Below the pieces are notes generated by a model. The model had not been told where the DNA came from. It searched no databases and was given only the letters and a program-made list of their open reading frames with translations. A program made the position numbers and the translations under genes. From RBG-16-64-13 sp963718375 (GTDB taxonomy: Bacteria > Actinomycetota > Thermoleophilia > RBG-16-64-13): a DNA stretch of 52,408 bases. Every line of letters starts with the position of its first letter. The first letter of the stretch is position 1. The stretch covers positions 1-52,408 of the forward strand of contig CAVQZD010000013.1 of the NCBI GenBank assembly GCA_963718375.1. The letters are read 5' to 3'. Positions 7,113 to 15,742 of the stretch are shown here, one piece after another.

Positions 7113-10037
7113 GTGGGCGAACCCGAAATAGACGAAGAGCGGTTTCGAAAACTCGAGCGGTTCAATATCGAGTACGACCTCTGGATTGATCAAGAGGAGC
7201 ACCGGAAGGTAGCCAAGTGCATCGTGCTCCGAGATGGCCGAGGCGCGAGCATCAAGGGGAGGCAGCTGCGAGACGATGTCTCCAAACACGTTGTGGTTGC
7301 CCAACTTGACATTTCGGGTCAAGCCCAGGACTTGCGTCTTAGCGGAGGAGGCCTCGAGAAGGCCTGGGCAGGTCTGTTCGTGGCGAAACGCGTCAGGGGC
7401 CATCTTCAAATGCAGCCGAAGACTCCGCCGTGGGCCCTGGAAAGGCTCGCGGAGTTTCTGATCGTGGGAATGCGCCAACTGTCGGTGGTCGAGCCTAGTG
7501 ATGAGGCCAGCAAAGAGGACGCTGCTCAGCCGTACCGTTGCGAGGCGCATAGGACCCTGAGCTTGCTGTACTTGAACGAGATATGTGCTTGTTACAAGGG
7601 GGAACTCTCCGTCGGTTTCGCCGAGCAGGCAATGGACAGAATCCGAGGTTGGCAGCCTCAGCCAAACGATGGGCAGAACATCTACGAATTGCTTGCCCTC
7701 CTGAACCGGGGCATCGGATATCAGCACAGACACCAACATCGGAAGGCCCTATACGACTTCGAGCAGATTATGTTCGCGGTTGAGAACTGGGACGACCGGA
7801 AAATTGCCAACTACGTTGAATCGCTCAGGGATACCTATGTTTGCGGGAAGATTCCGTATGACAACGAGGTAGAGCTGAGAGATCTGTGGAAGTGCTACGT
7901 CTACGCACCCGCGGTAATTCACAAGGCAGAAGTCCTTGCTGACCTCAATCGTTCCGTTGAACAGCTGAGATTGTTGACCAAACTAGATGGATTGCCCCCA
8001 GAATTCGGCGAATACTGGCGCAGAACTGGCCTCTTGTTGCGCGCATTGGCGGAGAAGGACGGTAGCCTGTGGGATTATCGTCAGTCAGTCGTCTCTCCTG
8101 AGCCCGTGATCGAAAGCATACGCAGATGGCCTGCGAAGGAGATCAAGGGTAAGCAAGAGCTCTTGCAGAAGCGCGACCTTGTTCTTGTCGAGCACCAAAT
8201 CGAGATGGTGCGGCAGCTTCAAGCCGGGACAACGGCGCAAGCCGCATCCCTACGCGAGCTACATGACGACTTGGTGAAGATTGACACTGAATCGCAGGCC
8301 AAGGGCGATGGTGAGAAGAAGGATGTTTGCAGGCTGTGGATCGACTACTACGACGTACTTCTGAGTCTGCGGGCGGGAGTCACTCTAGCGCTGCCTGAAG
8401 ATGTGGAGAGAATATGCCGACTCACCAAGAGCTTCATGGACGCGCATTGGTTTCCGGATCGTGAGGAGTCGGGCCGCAAGCTGCTTAAAGCGCTCAGGAA
8501 GGCTAGTGAAGCCCTTGTTCGTGGGAAATCGGCCCTCAACCGAAACGGTGATATGGAGAGACTGAAGGATGCGGAAGTCGGGCTGCTCAGGCATTTCTTG
8601 GACGACCGCGAGGTGACAGAGTGGCGGAAGGCGAAGGTGGCGAGACGATTACAGGAGATAGGGGAGTCTCTTGATGATTCACAAGCCAAGCTGCGTGAGC
8701 CTGACGTTGAGGAATGTCGCGCCGTAAGGGATGACGCAAGAGCCGTCTTCTGCGACGCCAGGCGATGCGTTCACAAGGCCGGAGATGAGGCGTGTGTTGC
8801 CTTCAAGGGGTGCCGTGCGAACACGTATCAGAACATCTTGAGGAGAAACGAAGGCAGCTTCACGAATCAACTCCTCAAACCGTCCCATCAGCCTGGCGGA
8901 GAAGGATACTGGCTTACCGTACTCAGGAGGTGGCAGTCCTACACGCCAGCGCTATCTAGCGGCGACAGCTGCGACAGTCGGGGCGGTGGATACTTCATTT
9001 ACAAGACCGACTCGCAGGGCGAGATCACGGAGGGGATTGTAGTCGATCCAGGGTTCGACTTCGTCGAGAACTTCCTGCACAAGCGCTTCAGCATCAGGGA
9101 TATCGACGCCGTGGCCATGACTCACGCCCACGTTGATCACACCGCCGATTTCCAGTCGCTGATAACGCTGGTTGTTGAGCGCACCAAGCGCAGGGACAAC
9201 GAAAAGATTGCAGAGTCTCCTCGAGACAAGCTTCTGGCAGTAATGTCACCGGGGACGTTTGACCGCTACAAGAAAGCGGTTGCGGTATCACGCGACTTCT
9301 TTCGGGATGTGATTGTGATGAGTCCCGGAGACGGTCTATGGAGTGGCCATACGTCCGTGCCAGAGGACCCTCGTCAACTGAGTGCGTTCAGAATTAGACC
9401 GTGTCATGCACTGCACAACGACCTAACAGAACGAGACTCCATCGGTTTGGTGTTGTACGGGAAACCTGGTGGTGACTGCTGGGCACCCCTTGTAGGGTTC
9501 ACGGGCGACACGATGTGGGGGCCGGACATGGCCGGAGAGTACCGCGATGTGCCCACAATGTGCGTCAATATGGGCGGGATAGTCCCGTCAGAGACAACCA
9601 TCGCCAAGGGGTTGCTTGTTGATGACAACGAAGGAATCCGTGGCATCGTGCGTGGCGAGAACCATCTGTACTGGCCGGGGTTCTCTCTTCTAACCGGAAG
9701 ACTCGTAGACTCTCAGCTCATCATCATTTCTGAGCTGGGCGAGGAGCTCAAGGGTGGCATCCGGACAGACATGACCGTTGGGTTGAGGAAGCTGGGGAGA
9801 GCTTCAACATTCCTTCCCGAGGACATTGGACTTACAGTCAAGCTTGGTGGAAAGCCTGAAGTCTACTGCATGGCCTGCGGGCAGACCGTGAGTGTTCAAG
9901 AGGCGCGGTTCGATTCATTTGGTCCAGAGGAGTCAACCTACTACATATGCAGGTCATGCAAGAAGTATCGTCCCGCCGCTGTCACACAGGCGATTGCCGA
10001 ATGTCACCAAGACGGGTGGCCCATTGAAACCGGTTGA
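7113..10037 (+). CDS. large MBL-fold metallohydrolase with helical N-terminus and zinc ribbon
   Basis: 974 residues. About the first 600 are helical, TPR-like in places (for example YELLALLNRGIGYQHRHQHRKALYDFEQ written in two parts: YELLALLNRGIGY and HRKALYDFEQIMF), without a family I recognise. Residues about 620-870 form a metallo-beta-lactamase fold with the metal-binding THAHVDHTADF at about 670 and later GFTGDT. Just before it is a Cys cluster (FCDARRC, ACVAFKGC). The C-terminus is a zinc ribbon, CMACG and CRSCKKY. Start is GTG 7113, overlapping a G-rich ribosome binding site. It lies 18 bases after the precursor gene, so it should be co-transcribed. It could hydrolyse or process the peptide or a nucleotide; MBL folds are too diverse to decide. 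Confidence 0.75.
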   Translation: MGEPEIDEERFRKLERFNIEYDLWIDQEEHRKVAKCIVLRDGRGASIKGRQLRDDVSKHVVVAQLDISGQAQDLRLSGGGLEKAWAGLFVAKRVRGHLQMQPKTPPWALERLAEFLIVGMRQLSVVEPSDEASKEDAAQPYRCEAHRTLSLLYLNEICACYKGELSVGFAEQAMDRIRGWQPQPNDGQNIYELLALLNRGIGYQHRHQHRKALYDFEQIMFAVENWDDRKIANYVESLRDTYVCGKIPYDNEVELRDLWKCYVYAPAVIHKAEVLADLNRSVEQLRLLTKLDGLPPEFGEYWRRTGLLLRALAEKDGSLWDYRQSVVSPEPVIESIRRWPAKEIKGKQELLQKRDLVLVEHQIEMVRQLQAGTTAQAASLRELHDDLVKIDTESQAKGDGEKKDVCRLWIDYYDVLLSLRAGVTLALPEDVERICRLTKSFMDAHWFPDREESGRKLLKALRKASEALVRGKSALNRNGDMERLKDAEVGLLRHFLDDREVTEWRKAKVARRLQEIGESLDDSQAKLREPDVEECRAVRDDARAVFCDARRCVHKAGDEACVAFKGCRANTYQNILRRNEGSFTNQLLKPSHQPGGEGYWLTVLRRWQSYTPALSSGDSCDSRGGGYFIYKTDSQGEITEGIVVDPGFDFVENFLHKRFSIRDIDAVAMTHAHVDHTADFQSLITLVVERTKRRDNEKIAESPRDKLLAVMSPGTFDRYKKAVAVSRDFFRDVIVMSPGDGLWSGHTSVPEDPRQLSAFRIRPCHALHNDLTERDSIGLVLYGKPGGDCWAPLVGFTGDTMWGPDMAGEYRDVPTMCVNMGGIVPSETTIAKGLLVDDNEGIRGIVRGENHLYWPGFSLLTGRLVDSQLIIISELGEELKGGIRTDMTVGLRKLGRASTFLPEDIGLTVKLGGKPEVYCMACGQTVSVQEARFDSFGPEESTYYICRSCKKYRPAAVTQAIAECHQDGWPIETG

Positions 10038-10824
10038 AGTTGGAGTAGCCAGAGAGAAGGCGGCTGCAGCGCTAGTGCTCTCCCTAGAGGGTTTGAGTCG
10101 CAGGATGAGCGATGTTCTCAGAGTGGCAAGAGTCGTGTTTCACTTGCCAGCTAGTGCGGGCGAATTGCCCGACGTTCGCAGGTTGATTGCTGGAAGCCAG
10201 ATAGGGGACGGAGGATGGGGTTCTGTCGAGGAATCGTTGTGGTGCGTTCTTGCTCTGAAGCGTTGGGCAGGCACAGACTCCTCAGTTGTGCGGGGCACTG
10301 AGTGGATTCGCCTCGAGCGGAAGGAGAATGGCGGATGGAGCCGGTGCCCGCGTGAACTGCCCAACTACGTGCTAACGGCGCTGACCATCTCTCTGCTGCC
10401 TGGGGCGTCCAACAATCAGGGTATTGAGTGGCTTGGCACCGCGTGGCAAGGAGATCTTGGCCAAGACGTCAAGCTTTCCTACAAGGGTGCTCTATATCTT
10501 CTTGCTGCGGGGGGTGCTAAGGCAGGGAGCGAGAGCTTGGTCCAAGAGACAATGGAGTACCTTCGCTCTGAAGCCAACGACGACGGTGGCTTCGGACCCT
10601 GGCGCGGTCATCCGATCGGTAGCGACCCATGGAGCACAGGGGTCTGCCTAGCCGGACTGTGTCGGTTGCCAGACCTGGCTGACCGGACAGTCGTGGAACG
10701 CGCTACGCAGTGGCTGATCAATACCCAACTGGAATCGGGGTACTGGCCCTATCACTACCTTGACGAGGGCACGGCCTACGCCTATTGGGGACTGTCAGAG
10801 GCCGCCAAGCTGCTGGAGAGCTGA
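10024..10824 (+). CDS. prenyltransferase/squalene-cyclase repeat (alpha/alpha toroid) protein
   Basis: About 266 residues with repeated QW-like units: SQIGDGGWGSVEESLW, ERKENGGWSRC, ANDDGGFGPWRG and TQLESGYWPY, each followed by a helix rich in Ala/Leu. This is the repeat of squalene-hopene cyclases, prenyltransferase beta subunits and complement-like toroids. The protein is half the size of a triterpene cyclase and shows no DxDD acid motif, so terpene cyclisation is unlikely; peptide or lipid binding is possible. The start is uncertain: TTG 10024 overlaps the end of the previous gene and follows ACGGGTGG, while ATG 10105 is an alternative. It is coupled to the asparagine synthetase gene by TGATG. 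Confidence 0.65.
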   Translation: MKPVEVGVAREKAAAALVLSLEGLSRRMSDVLRVARVVFHLPASAGELPDVRRLIAGSQIGDGGWGSVEESLWCVLALKRWAGTDSSVVRGTEWIRLERKENGGWSRCPRELPNYVLTALTISLLPGASNNQGIEWLGTAWQGDLGQDVKLSYKGALYLLAAGGAKAGSESLVQETMEYLRSEANDDGGFGPWRGHPIGSDPWSTGVCLAGLCRLPDLADRTVVERATQWLINTQLESGYWPYHYLDEGTAYAYWGLSEAAKLLES

Positions 10825-12560
10825 TGTGTGGCATTTGTGGCATCGTCGGGAGGTCCGACACTCATCTGGCCGAGCGCATGCTCTCGAGCATACGACACCG
10901 CGGCCCAGACTCGTTCGATGTCCTTCATGCACTAGATAGCACGGTGGGCGGCTGTCGACTGGCCATTGTCGGCACGGCTGAATCGCCACTGCCTCGCCTG
11001 GAGAGCGCGCCACTTGTGCTGTTTAACGGGGAGGTCTACAACTTTCGGACCGTAGCGGAGCAGTTGGGTTGTGAGGCTCTTGACTCGCTGGGCCCAGAAT
11101 CACATCTTATCCAGCAACTGATACGGCGTGAGGGGTGGCAGGCATTCTCACGTCTCGAAGGGATGTTCTCGATTGTTGCCCTTGATGGAGAGCGCACCCT
11201 ACTTGGTCGAGACAGGCTAGGAGTCAAACCGCTCTTCTACGCGCTGGTGGGCGATGAGATCGTGTTCGCGTCGGAGCTCAAGGCGGTACTGGCTCATCCT
11301 GACGTTTCGACAGCTCTGGATGAGCAAGCGCTGGACGAGACAGCGGTCTTTGGCTACATGAGCTCCCCTGAACGCACCCCGTTTGCGTGCGTCAAGCAAG
11401 TGCCTCCCGGGTGCGTGGTTGAGATCGTCAACGGACGAGTCGCGACCCACAGGTACTGGGAACCCGCCCCCGCCTGGGACGGTGAGGCGGAGGTATCCCT
11501 AGAAGCCTGGGGTGAGACGGTGCGAGAGCAGTTGGGTAGTTCGCTCCGCCAGATGCTGGATCACGATGGATTGCAGAAGGGCTTCTATCTTAGCGGCGGT
11601 CTCGATTCTTCGTTTCTGGCCGTGTTGGCAGCGGAATCACAGACCGACCCGGTGCTGACCTTCACAATGGCTGACTCAGAAGATGCGCCCGACCTTCTTG
11701 CTGCTCGAGCGGTAGCTCGTAGTATCGGCGCGGACCATCACGAGTATCGCGTCGGCTTGGATGACTACCTGCGCGAACTGCCCGTGTTCGTCAAACACTA
11801 CGAGAATGTGATCGCTGGCGGCGTCTACGACATACACGGGGGCATGGCGTTTCAGATGCTCTCGCGAAAGATATCCGAGCATGTCAAGGTGGCTTTCTCG
11901 GGCGAGGGCGCGGACGAGCTGTTCGGAGGCTACTACTGGTCGTATACGCACCCTCTGGGTTTCTCCGATCGCATTCGTAATCGGCTAGCAGCGATAGATT
12001 CTCCGGACGCGGTCGCGGCTCAGGTATCGTACCTATTCCCACTCCCCGAGGACCCGGGCGTGTATCGCCGCAACCTTTTCGACTTCCTGATTCGCGGGGG
12101 CCTATCCAACTACCACTTGTGGAGCGTTGATCGGTCGTGTTCCGCGTTCGGCTTCGAGGTGCGGCCTGCGTATCTGCACGATGACGTCGTGAAGCTGGCT
12201 CTGTCTCTTCCCGTGCGGGCAAAGGTTCTTCGTGATGAGACCAAGCGTGTGCTGAGAGAAGCGGCTCGTCCGATCTTCGCTCGTCACAGTCTGTCCCATG
12301 TGGTTGATCGAAAGAAAGAGGGGATGCCGGCCGCGGTTAGGAACATCGCCGTGGGTCTCGAATCGTTGGCTGCTGAACTTGTCTCCGCTGCCGACCTCCA
12401 GAGTCACCCCTTTAGGCGCTGGGCGAAGTCACCGCTCGACGTGGTGATGTTCGATCTCTTCTACTGCGTGTTTGCCGAGAATCGTGGAGAGTTGCCGACA
12501 GGATTCGATGTCGTCGAGTTCTACAGGAGTGGAGCGCGTGCGGACATGTATCGTCAGTAA
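10824..12560 (+). CDS. asnB: glutamine-dependent asparagine synthetase homologue
   Basis: 578 residues with both domains of AsnB. The class II glutaminase domain starts MCGICGIVG, so Cys2 is available as the nucleophile after Met removal, and contains RHRGPDS and FNGEVYN. The synthetase domain has the ATP-pyrophosphatase loop LSGGLDSS at about 255 and FSGEGADELFGGYYW. Known members amidate Asp or, in lasso-peptide and other natural product clusters, activate a carboxylate on a substrate. Lasso cyclases normally have a degenerate glutaminase; here it looks functional, which argues for Gln-dependent amidation. ATG 10824 overlaps the upstream TGA. Placement in the RiPP operon suggests a tailoring role, but a general biosynthetic role is not excluded. 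Confidence 0.85.
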   Translation: MCGICGIVGRSDTHLAERMLSSIRHRGPDSFDVLHALDSTVGGCRLAIVGTAESPLPRLESAPLVLFNGEVYNFRTVAEQLGCEALDSLGPESHLIQQLIRREGWQAFSRLEGMFSIVALDGERTLLGRDRLGVKPLFYALVGDEIVFASELKAVLAHPDVSTALDEQALDETAVFGYMSSPERTPFACVKQVPPGCVVEIVNGRVATHRYWEPAPAWDGEAEVSLEAWGETVREQLGSSLRQMLDHDGLQKGFYLSGGLDSSFLAVLAAESQTDPVLTFTMADSEDAPDLLAARAVARSIGADHHEYRVGLDDYLRELPVFVKHYENVIAGGVYDIHGGMAFQMLSRKISEHVKVAFSGEGADELFGGYYWSYTHPLGFSDRIRNRLAAIDSPDAVAAQVSYLFPLPEDPGVYRRNLFDFLIRGGLSNYHLWSVDRSCSAFGFEVRPAYLHDDVVKLALSLPVRAKVLRDETKRVLREAARPIFARHSLSHVVDRKKEGMPAAVRNIAVGLESLAAELVSAADLQSHPFRRWAKSPLDVVMFDLFYCVFAENRGELPTGFDVVEFYRSGARADMYRQ

Positions 12561-13482
12561 GTTCCCTCCTATCCAGGGCGGGATAGCATCACGCACATAT
12601 TGGCGAGTATTGCGCGCTTTGGAGAACGGCCACGAAGTGGCGGTGGTCACAAATGCCGGCAGTGTCGAGGCGGACTATCGGATCGAGTGCTGCGAGAGCC
12701 ATCTGCAGTTGCTTGTGCAGGAGAAGGGCTTGCTGCTCAGGGACGTGCCCGGACCCGTACCGTGGCATGTGCCCAACAGCGAGGCGTACCTGGACAGGCT
12801 GCTCAATGAGCTTCTGTCGCTTCTCCGGTCGGGCCACTGGGACAACATCGAGTCTGACTACCTGGTCCCCTACGGCATTGCCGGTCACCTCGCCTCCAAG
12901 ATTCTGGACATTCCCCATGTTGTAAGGCATGGCGGGAGCGACCTGGGTAAGTTCCTAGACCATCCGGGGTTTTCGGTCTTGCTGAGAGAAGTGTTGGCCT
13001 CAGCAGAGCAAGTGGTGACCGATGAGGCGAACGCACCGGCGCTCGTCGCGCTAGGGGCCAGAGTCACCGTCGCCCCGGTTTGTGCCGTGGACCAAGTCGC
13101 CTTCACACCCGAGGGCCGTGCGGAGTCGGACGCTCCGCCCGTGTGGGCCTACATCGGCAAGGTCAATCACCACTGGCAGCGCAAAGGTCTCGAAGATATT
13201 GCGCGCTGGTACGCGAGTCAGCCAGAGGGCGCCGTCACGTTGCGGCTCGTGGGGCAAGGACGCGGTCTGCCGGCCTACCTGGCCTGGGCGCGCAGCGAGC
13301 TGGGACTTGAGCTCTCCTTCGAACCCTTCCTAGCTCCGTGGGAGATGCCTAGACTCCTTCGCGAGGTCGACCGAGTGCTTGCGCTATCAGTCGACGATCC
13401 GATGCGCAACTGGTCGATTCTTGCCGCCGAGGCGGAGGCGTGCGGGTGCACGGTGGTTCGTAGCGTGGACGCTATTTCGTGA
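12538..13482 (+). CDS. GT4-like glycosyltransferase
   Basis: 314 residues. The N-terminus CIVSKFPPIQGGIASRTYW is the donor/acceptor loop of GT-B glycosyltransferases of family 4. The second Rossmann half has IGKVNHHWQRKGLED, LRLVGQGRGLP and the E-containing segment WSILAAEAEACGCTVV that binds the nucleotide sugar. GTG 12538 is chosen because AGGAGTGGAG precedes it; it overlaps the end of asnB. The protein stops soon after the ACGCTVV strand, about 50-80 residues earlier than typical GT4 enzymes. The following frame (13484 on) may therefore be its frameshifted tail. In the operon it could glycosylate the peptide or a carrier. Confidence 0.7.
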   Translation: MRTCIVSKFPPIQGGIASRTYWRVLRALENGHEVAVVTNAGSVEADYRIECCESHLQLLVQEKGLLLRDVPGPVPWHVPNSEAYLDRLLNELLSLLRSGHWDNIESDYLVPYGIAGHLASKILDIPHVVRHGGSDLGKFLDHPGFSVLLREVLASAEQVVTDEANAPALVALGARVTVAPVCAVDQVAFTPEGRAESDAPPVWAYIGKVNHHWQRKGLEDIARWYASQPEGAVTLRLVGQGRGLPAYLAWARSELGLELSFEPFLAPWEMPRLLREVDRVLALSVDDPMRNWSILAAEAEACGCTVVRSVDAIS

Positions 13483-13513
13483 GCGACACGGCTTCTTCTC
13501 GGTAAGGGCAGCG

Positions 13514-14119
13514 TTGGAGCACCGGCATTCTTCTGACCTGCTGGCGCTTGTCGAGGATATGTACTCCTCGGACCATGTTGGTCAAATCGATGTCCTCTCT
13601 TCCGGCAATCCAGTCGATTACTCTTCGCTCGTTGCACTCGACTCGTCACTCGGAGGTCCGCATCTCGTCGCCCTTGGCGTCGGGCCTGCGAACAGAGTGG
13701 TCAGCAGCTACGCGGGGGCGGATCGGGATGTCTTTCGACCATTACAGTACTGTCATATGTACTTTCATCATCTGGAAGACCTGGAGTGGCATGCCCGCGA
13801 TATCGTCGAAATGAGCTGCGTGCATATCGAAGCCCTCGTGAAACGCATTAGCGGTGCTCGAACGCTTCCTCTTGGAAGTGCAATCCGCAAGGAGCTTGCT
13901 CGCCGACGAATCGATCACGACACCTACGACCGGGTGCGTCGGTTCGTACCCGTCTACAATGACGCCAAGCACGGGTTTGACCACCCGGTGGACACGCACA
14001 TGTTCTCTGTGGCCGATGCGGTTCGGGAGTATTTCGTATCGAGGGCATTGGGCAAAGAGCTCTATCCTTTGGCAGGTCTGTCCACTTCGATGTCGGTCGT
14101 TGAACTGGGGGTATTGTGA
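13514..14119 (+). CDS. unknown protein with HEPN-like helical segment
   Basis: About 201 residues from TTG 13514 (TAAGGG at 13503-13508 precedes it); ATG 13559 is an alternative. The frame is open further upstream, but there the translation is Arg-rich and overlaps the glycosyltransferase in another frame. The central part, LEDLEWHARDIVEMSCVH, and the later VPVYNDAKHGFDHP resemble helical DUF4145/HEPN-like proteins in which an N-x-x-K-H motif is conserved. No catalytic residues are obvious. It could be the last gene of the RiPP operon, or in part the frameshifted tail of the glycosyltransferase. Function unknown. Confidence 0.5.
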   Translation: MEHRHSSDLLALVEDMYSSDHVGQIDVLSSGNPVDYSSLVALDSSLGGPHLVALGVGPANRVVSSYAGADRDVFRPLQYCHMYFHHLEDLEWHARDIVEMSCVHIEALVKRISGARTLPLGSAIRKELARRRIDHDTYDRVRRFVPVYNDAKHGFDHPVDTHMFSVADAVREYFVSRALGKELYPLAGLSTSMSVVELGVL

Positions 14120-14269
14120 AGACGTGCCAGACGCACCCCCGCACCATCCGACAAACAACTTCAGATCTTGACCAGAGCCTGACGGAGTCCCTGCTCAGTC
14201 GCGAGTCGCGGCCCGCAGGAGGGCGGTCGCTACAGCCCCGTCCACTCCGTCGTGTACGATGGACTCATC

Positions 14270-15742
14270 ATGAAGGGGTTCGTTCCGACACCGTCCGAGA
14301 CCGTCGACGCCATGGTCGAGTTGCTGTTCCGCGAGCGGCCGCCCGGTCCGAGTGACCGCGTGCTCGATCCTGGATGCGGCACCGGAGCCTTCATCGAGGG
14401 AATCGTCCGCTGGTGCGCCAAGCACGACCTCGCTGTGCCTCGGGTCACCGGGGTGGAGTCCGACCCTCGCCACGTGGCCGTGCTGCGCGATAAGTTCGTC
14501 GGGCACCCGGCCGTCGAGATACGCCACGCCGACTATCTACTGAGCGGGCCTGGGGAGTACGAGTTCATCGTGGGCAATCCCCCCTACGTGGCCATCACGG
14601 GGCTGTCGCAGGCCGAGAAGCAGCAGTACCGGGCCGTGTTCGCGGCGGCGCGCGGCCGGTTCGATCTGTACATGCTCTTTTTCGAGCAGGCGCTCGCCGG
14701 TCTGGCTCCTGGGGGCCGGCTTGTGTTCATCACGCCCGAGAAGTATCTGTACGTGGATAGCGCCGGTCCGTTACGGCGGCTGCTGGCGAGCCACCATGTG
14801 GAGGCCATCGACCTGGTGCCCGAGGATACCTTCGGGGAGCTGGTGACCTACCCCACCATCACGTGCGTGCGCAATGCGCCCGCGGCCAGGACGCGGGTGA
14901 CACGGCGCGATGGGTCGGTGGCGGAGGTGAGTCTGCCGAAGGGCGAGGGGCCGTGGCTGCCGGTGCTGGGAGGCGCTGCGGAGCCTGACGTCCCAGCGAG
15001 GCGGGGCGACCCCCTGACTCTGGCGGATGTCTGCGTGCGGATTAGCTGCGGCGTCGCGACGGGAGCGGACCAGGTGTTCGTGCTGCCCATGGACGGGTTG
15101 GCGCCTGAGCTGCGGCCTTTTGCCCGGCCCACCATCGCAGGGCGGGAGCTGGTCCCGGGGGCGTCCACCGTGCCACGCCGGAACGTGATGTTGATGCCCT
15201 ATGACGAAAACGGGCGGCTGCTGCCCGAGGAGGAGCTGGGGGCGCTAGGCGGGTACCTCAGGCGGAAAGAAGTGCGGCGGCGGCTGTTGGCCCGCACCTG
15301 CGCTCGACAGAAGCCCTGGTACGCGTTCCACGATGCGCTGATCCTGCCGGAGATCGTGCGGCCTAAGATCCTCTTCAAGGACATCGGCGCGCGGCCGCAG
15401 TTCTGGGTCGACTGGACCGGCGACATCGTGCCACGGCACTCCGTCTACTACCTGGTGCCTCGTGATGCGGAGGCGCTCCCGGTGCTGCTGCGATATCTGG
15501 AGTCGCCAGCGGCGCGCGAGTGGTTGGACAACAACTGCCAGCGGGCCTCTCGCGGCTACATGCGCATGCAGAGCCGCGTGCTGCAGCGGATGCCCCTGCC
15601 CGAGTCAGTTGCCCGCGAACTCGCAGGCGAGTGCGTGGGGCAGCCGGCGGCCAAGCGCGTTGCGGCTCTCCCCGTTGTCCCCGTGGGCTTGATCGACCCT
15701 CGACGCAAGGAGAAAGCCATGCTCGAAGAGGTGCCCAGATGA
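14270..15742 (+). CDS. N6-adenine DNA methyltransferase (TaqI/Eco57I-like)
   Basis: 490 residues. The SAM-binding motif VLDPGCGTGAF lies at 31-41 and the catalytic NPPYVAITG at about 103-111, the NPPY signature of adenine-N6 methyltransferases. The C-terminal half (IVRPKILFKDIG and GDIVPRHSVYYLVP) is a target-recognition region typical of the TaqI/Eco57I group. ATG 14270 fits family alignments (MKGFVPTPSETV), though GTG 14252 is possible; no strong ribosome binding site is seen. The stop overlaps the ATG of the next gene (ATGA), so methyltransferase and nuclease are coupled. It should protect host DNA against the cognate endonuclease. Confidence 0.85.
   Translation: MKGFVPTPSETVDAMVELLFRERPPGPSDRVLDPGCGTGAFIEGIVRWCAKHDLAVPRVTGVESDPRHVAVLRDKFVGHPAVEIRHADYLLSGPGEYEFIVGNPPYVAITGLSQAEKQQYRAVFAAARGRFDLYMLFFEQALAGLAPGGRLVFITPEKYLYVDSAGPLRRLLASHHVEAIDLVPEDTFGELVTYPTITCVRNAPAARTRVTRRDGSVAEVSLPKGEGPWLPVLGGAAEPDVPARRGDPLTLADVCVRISCGVATGADQVFVLPMDGLAPELRPFARPTIAGRELVPGASTVPRRNVMLMPYDENGRLLPEEELGALGGYLRRKEVRRRLLARTCARQKPWYAFHDALILPEIVRPKILFKDIGARPQFWVDWTGDIVPRHSVYYLVPRDAEALPVLLRYLESPAAREWLDNNCQRASRGYMRMQSRVLQRMPLPESVARELAGECVGQPAAKRVAALPVVPVGLIDPRRKEKAMLEEVPR

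Noticed and set aside
10024..10824. Terpene cyclase activity for the toroid protein
   Set aside because: Half length and no DxDD motif; kept only as a repeat-fold assignment.
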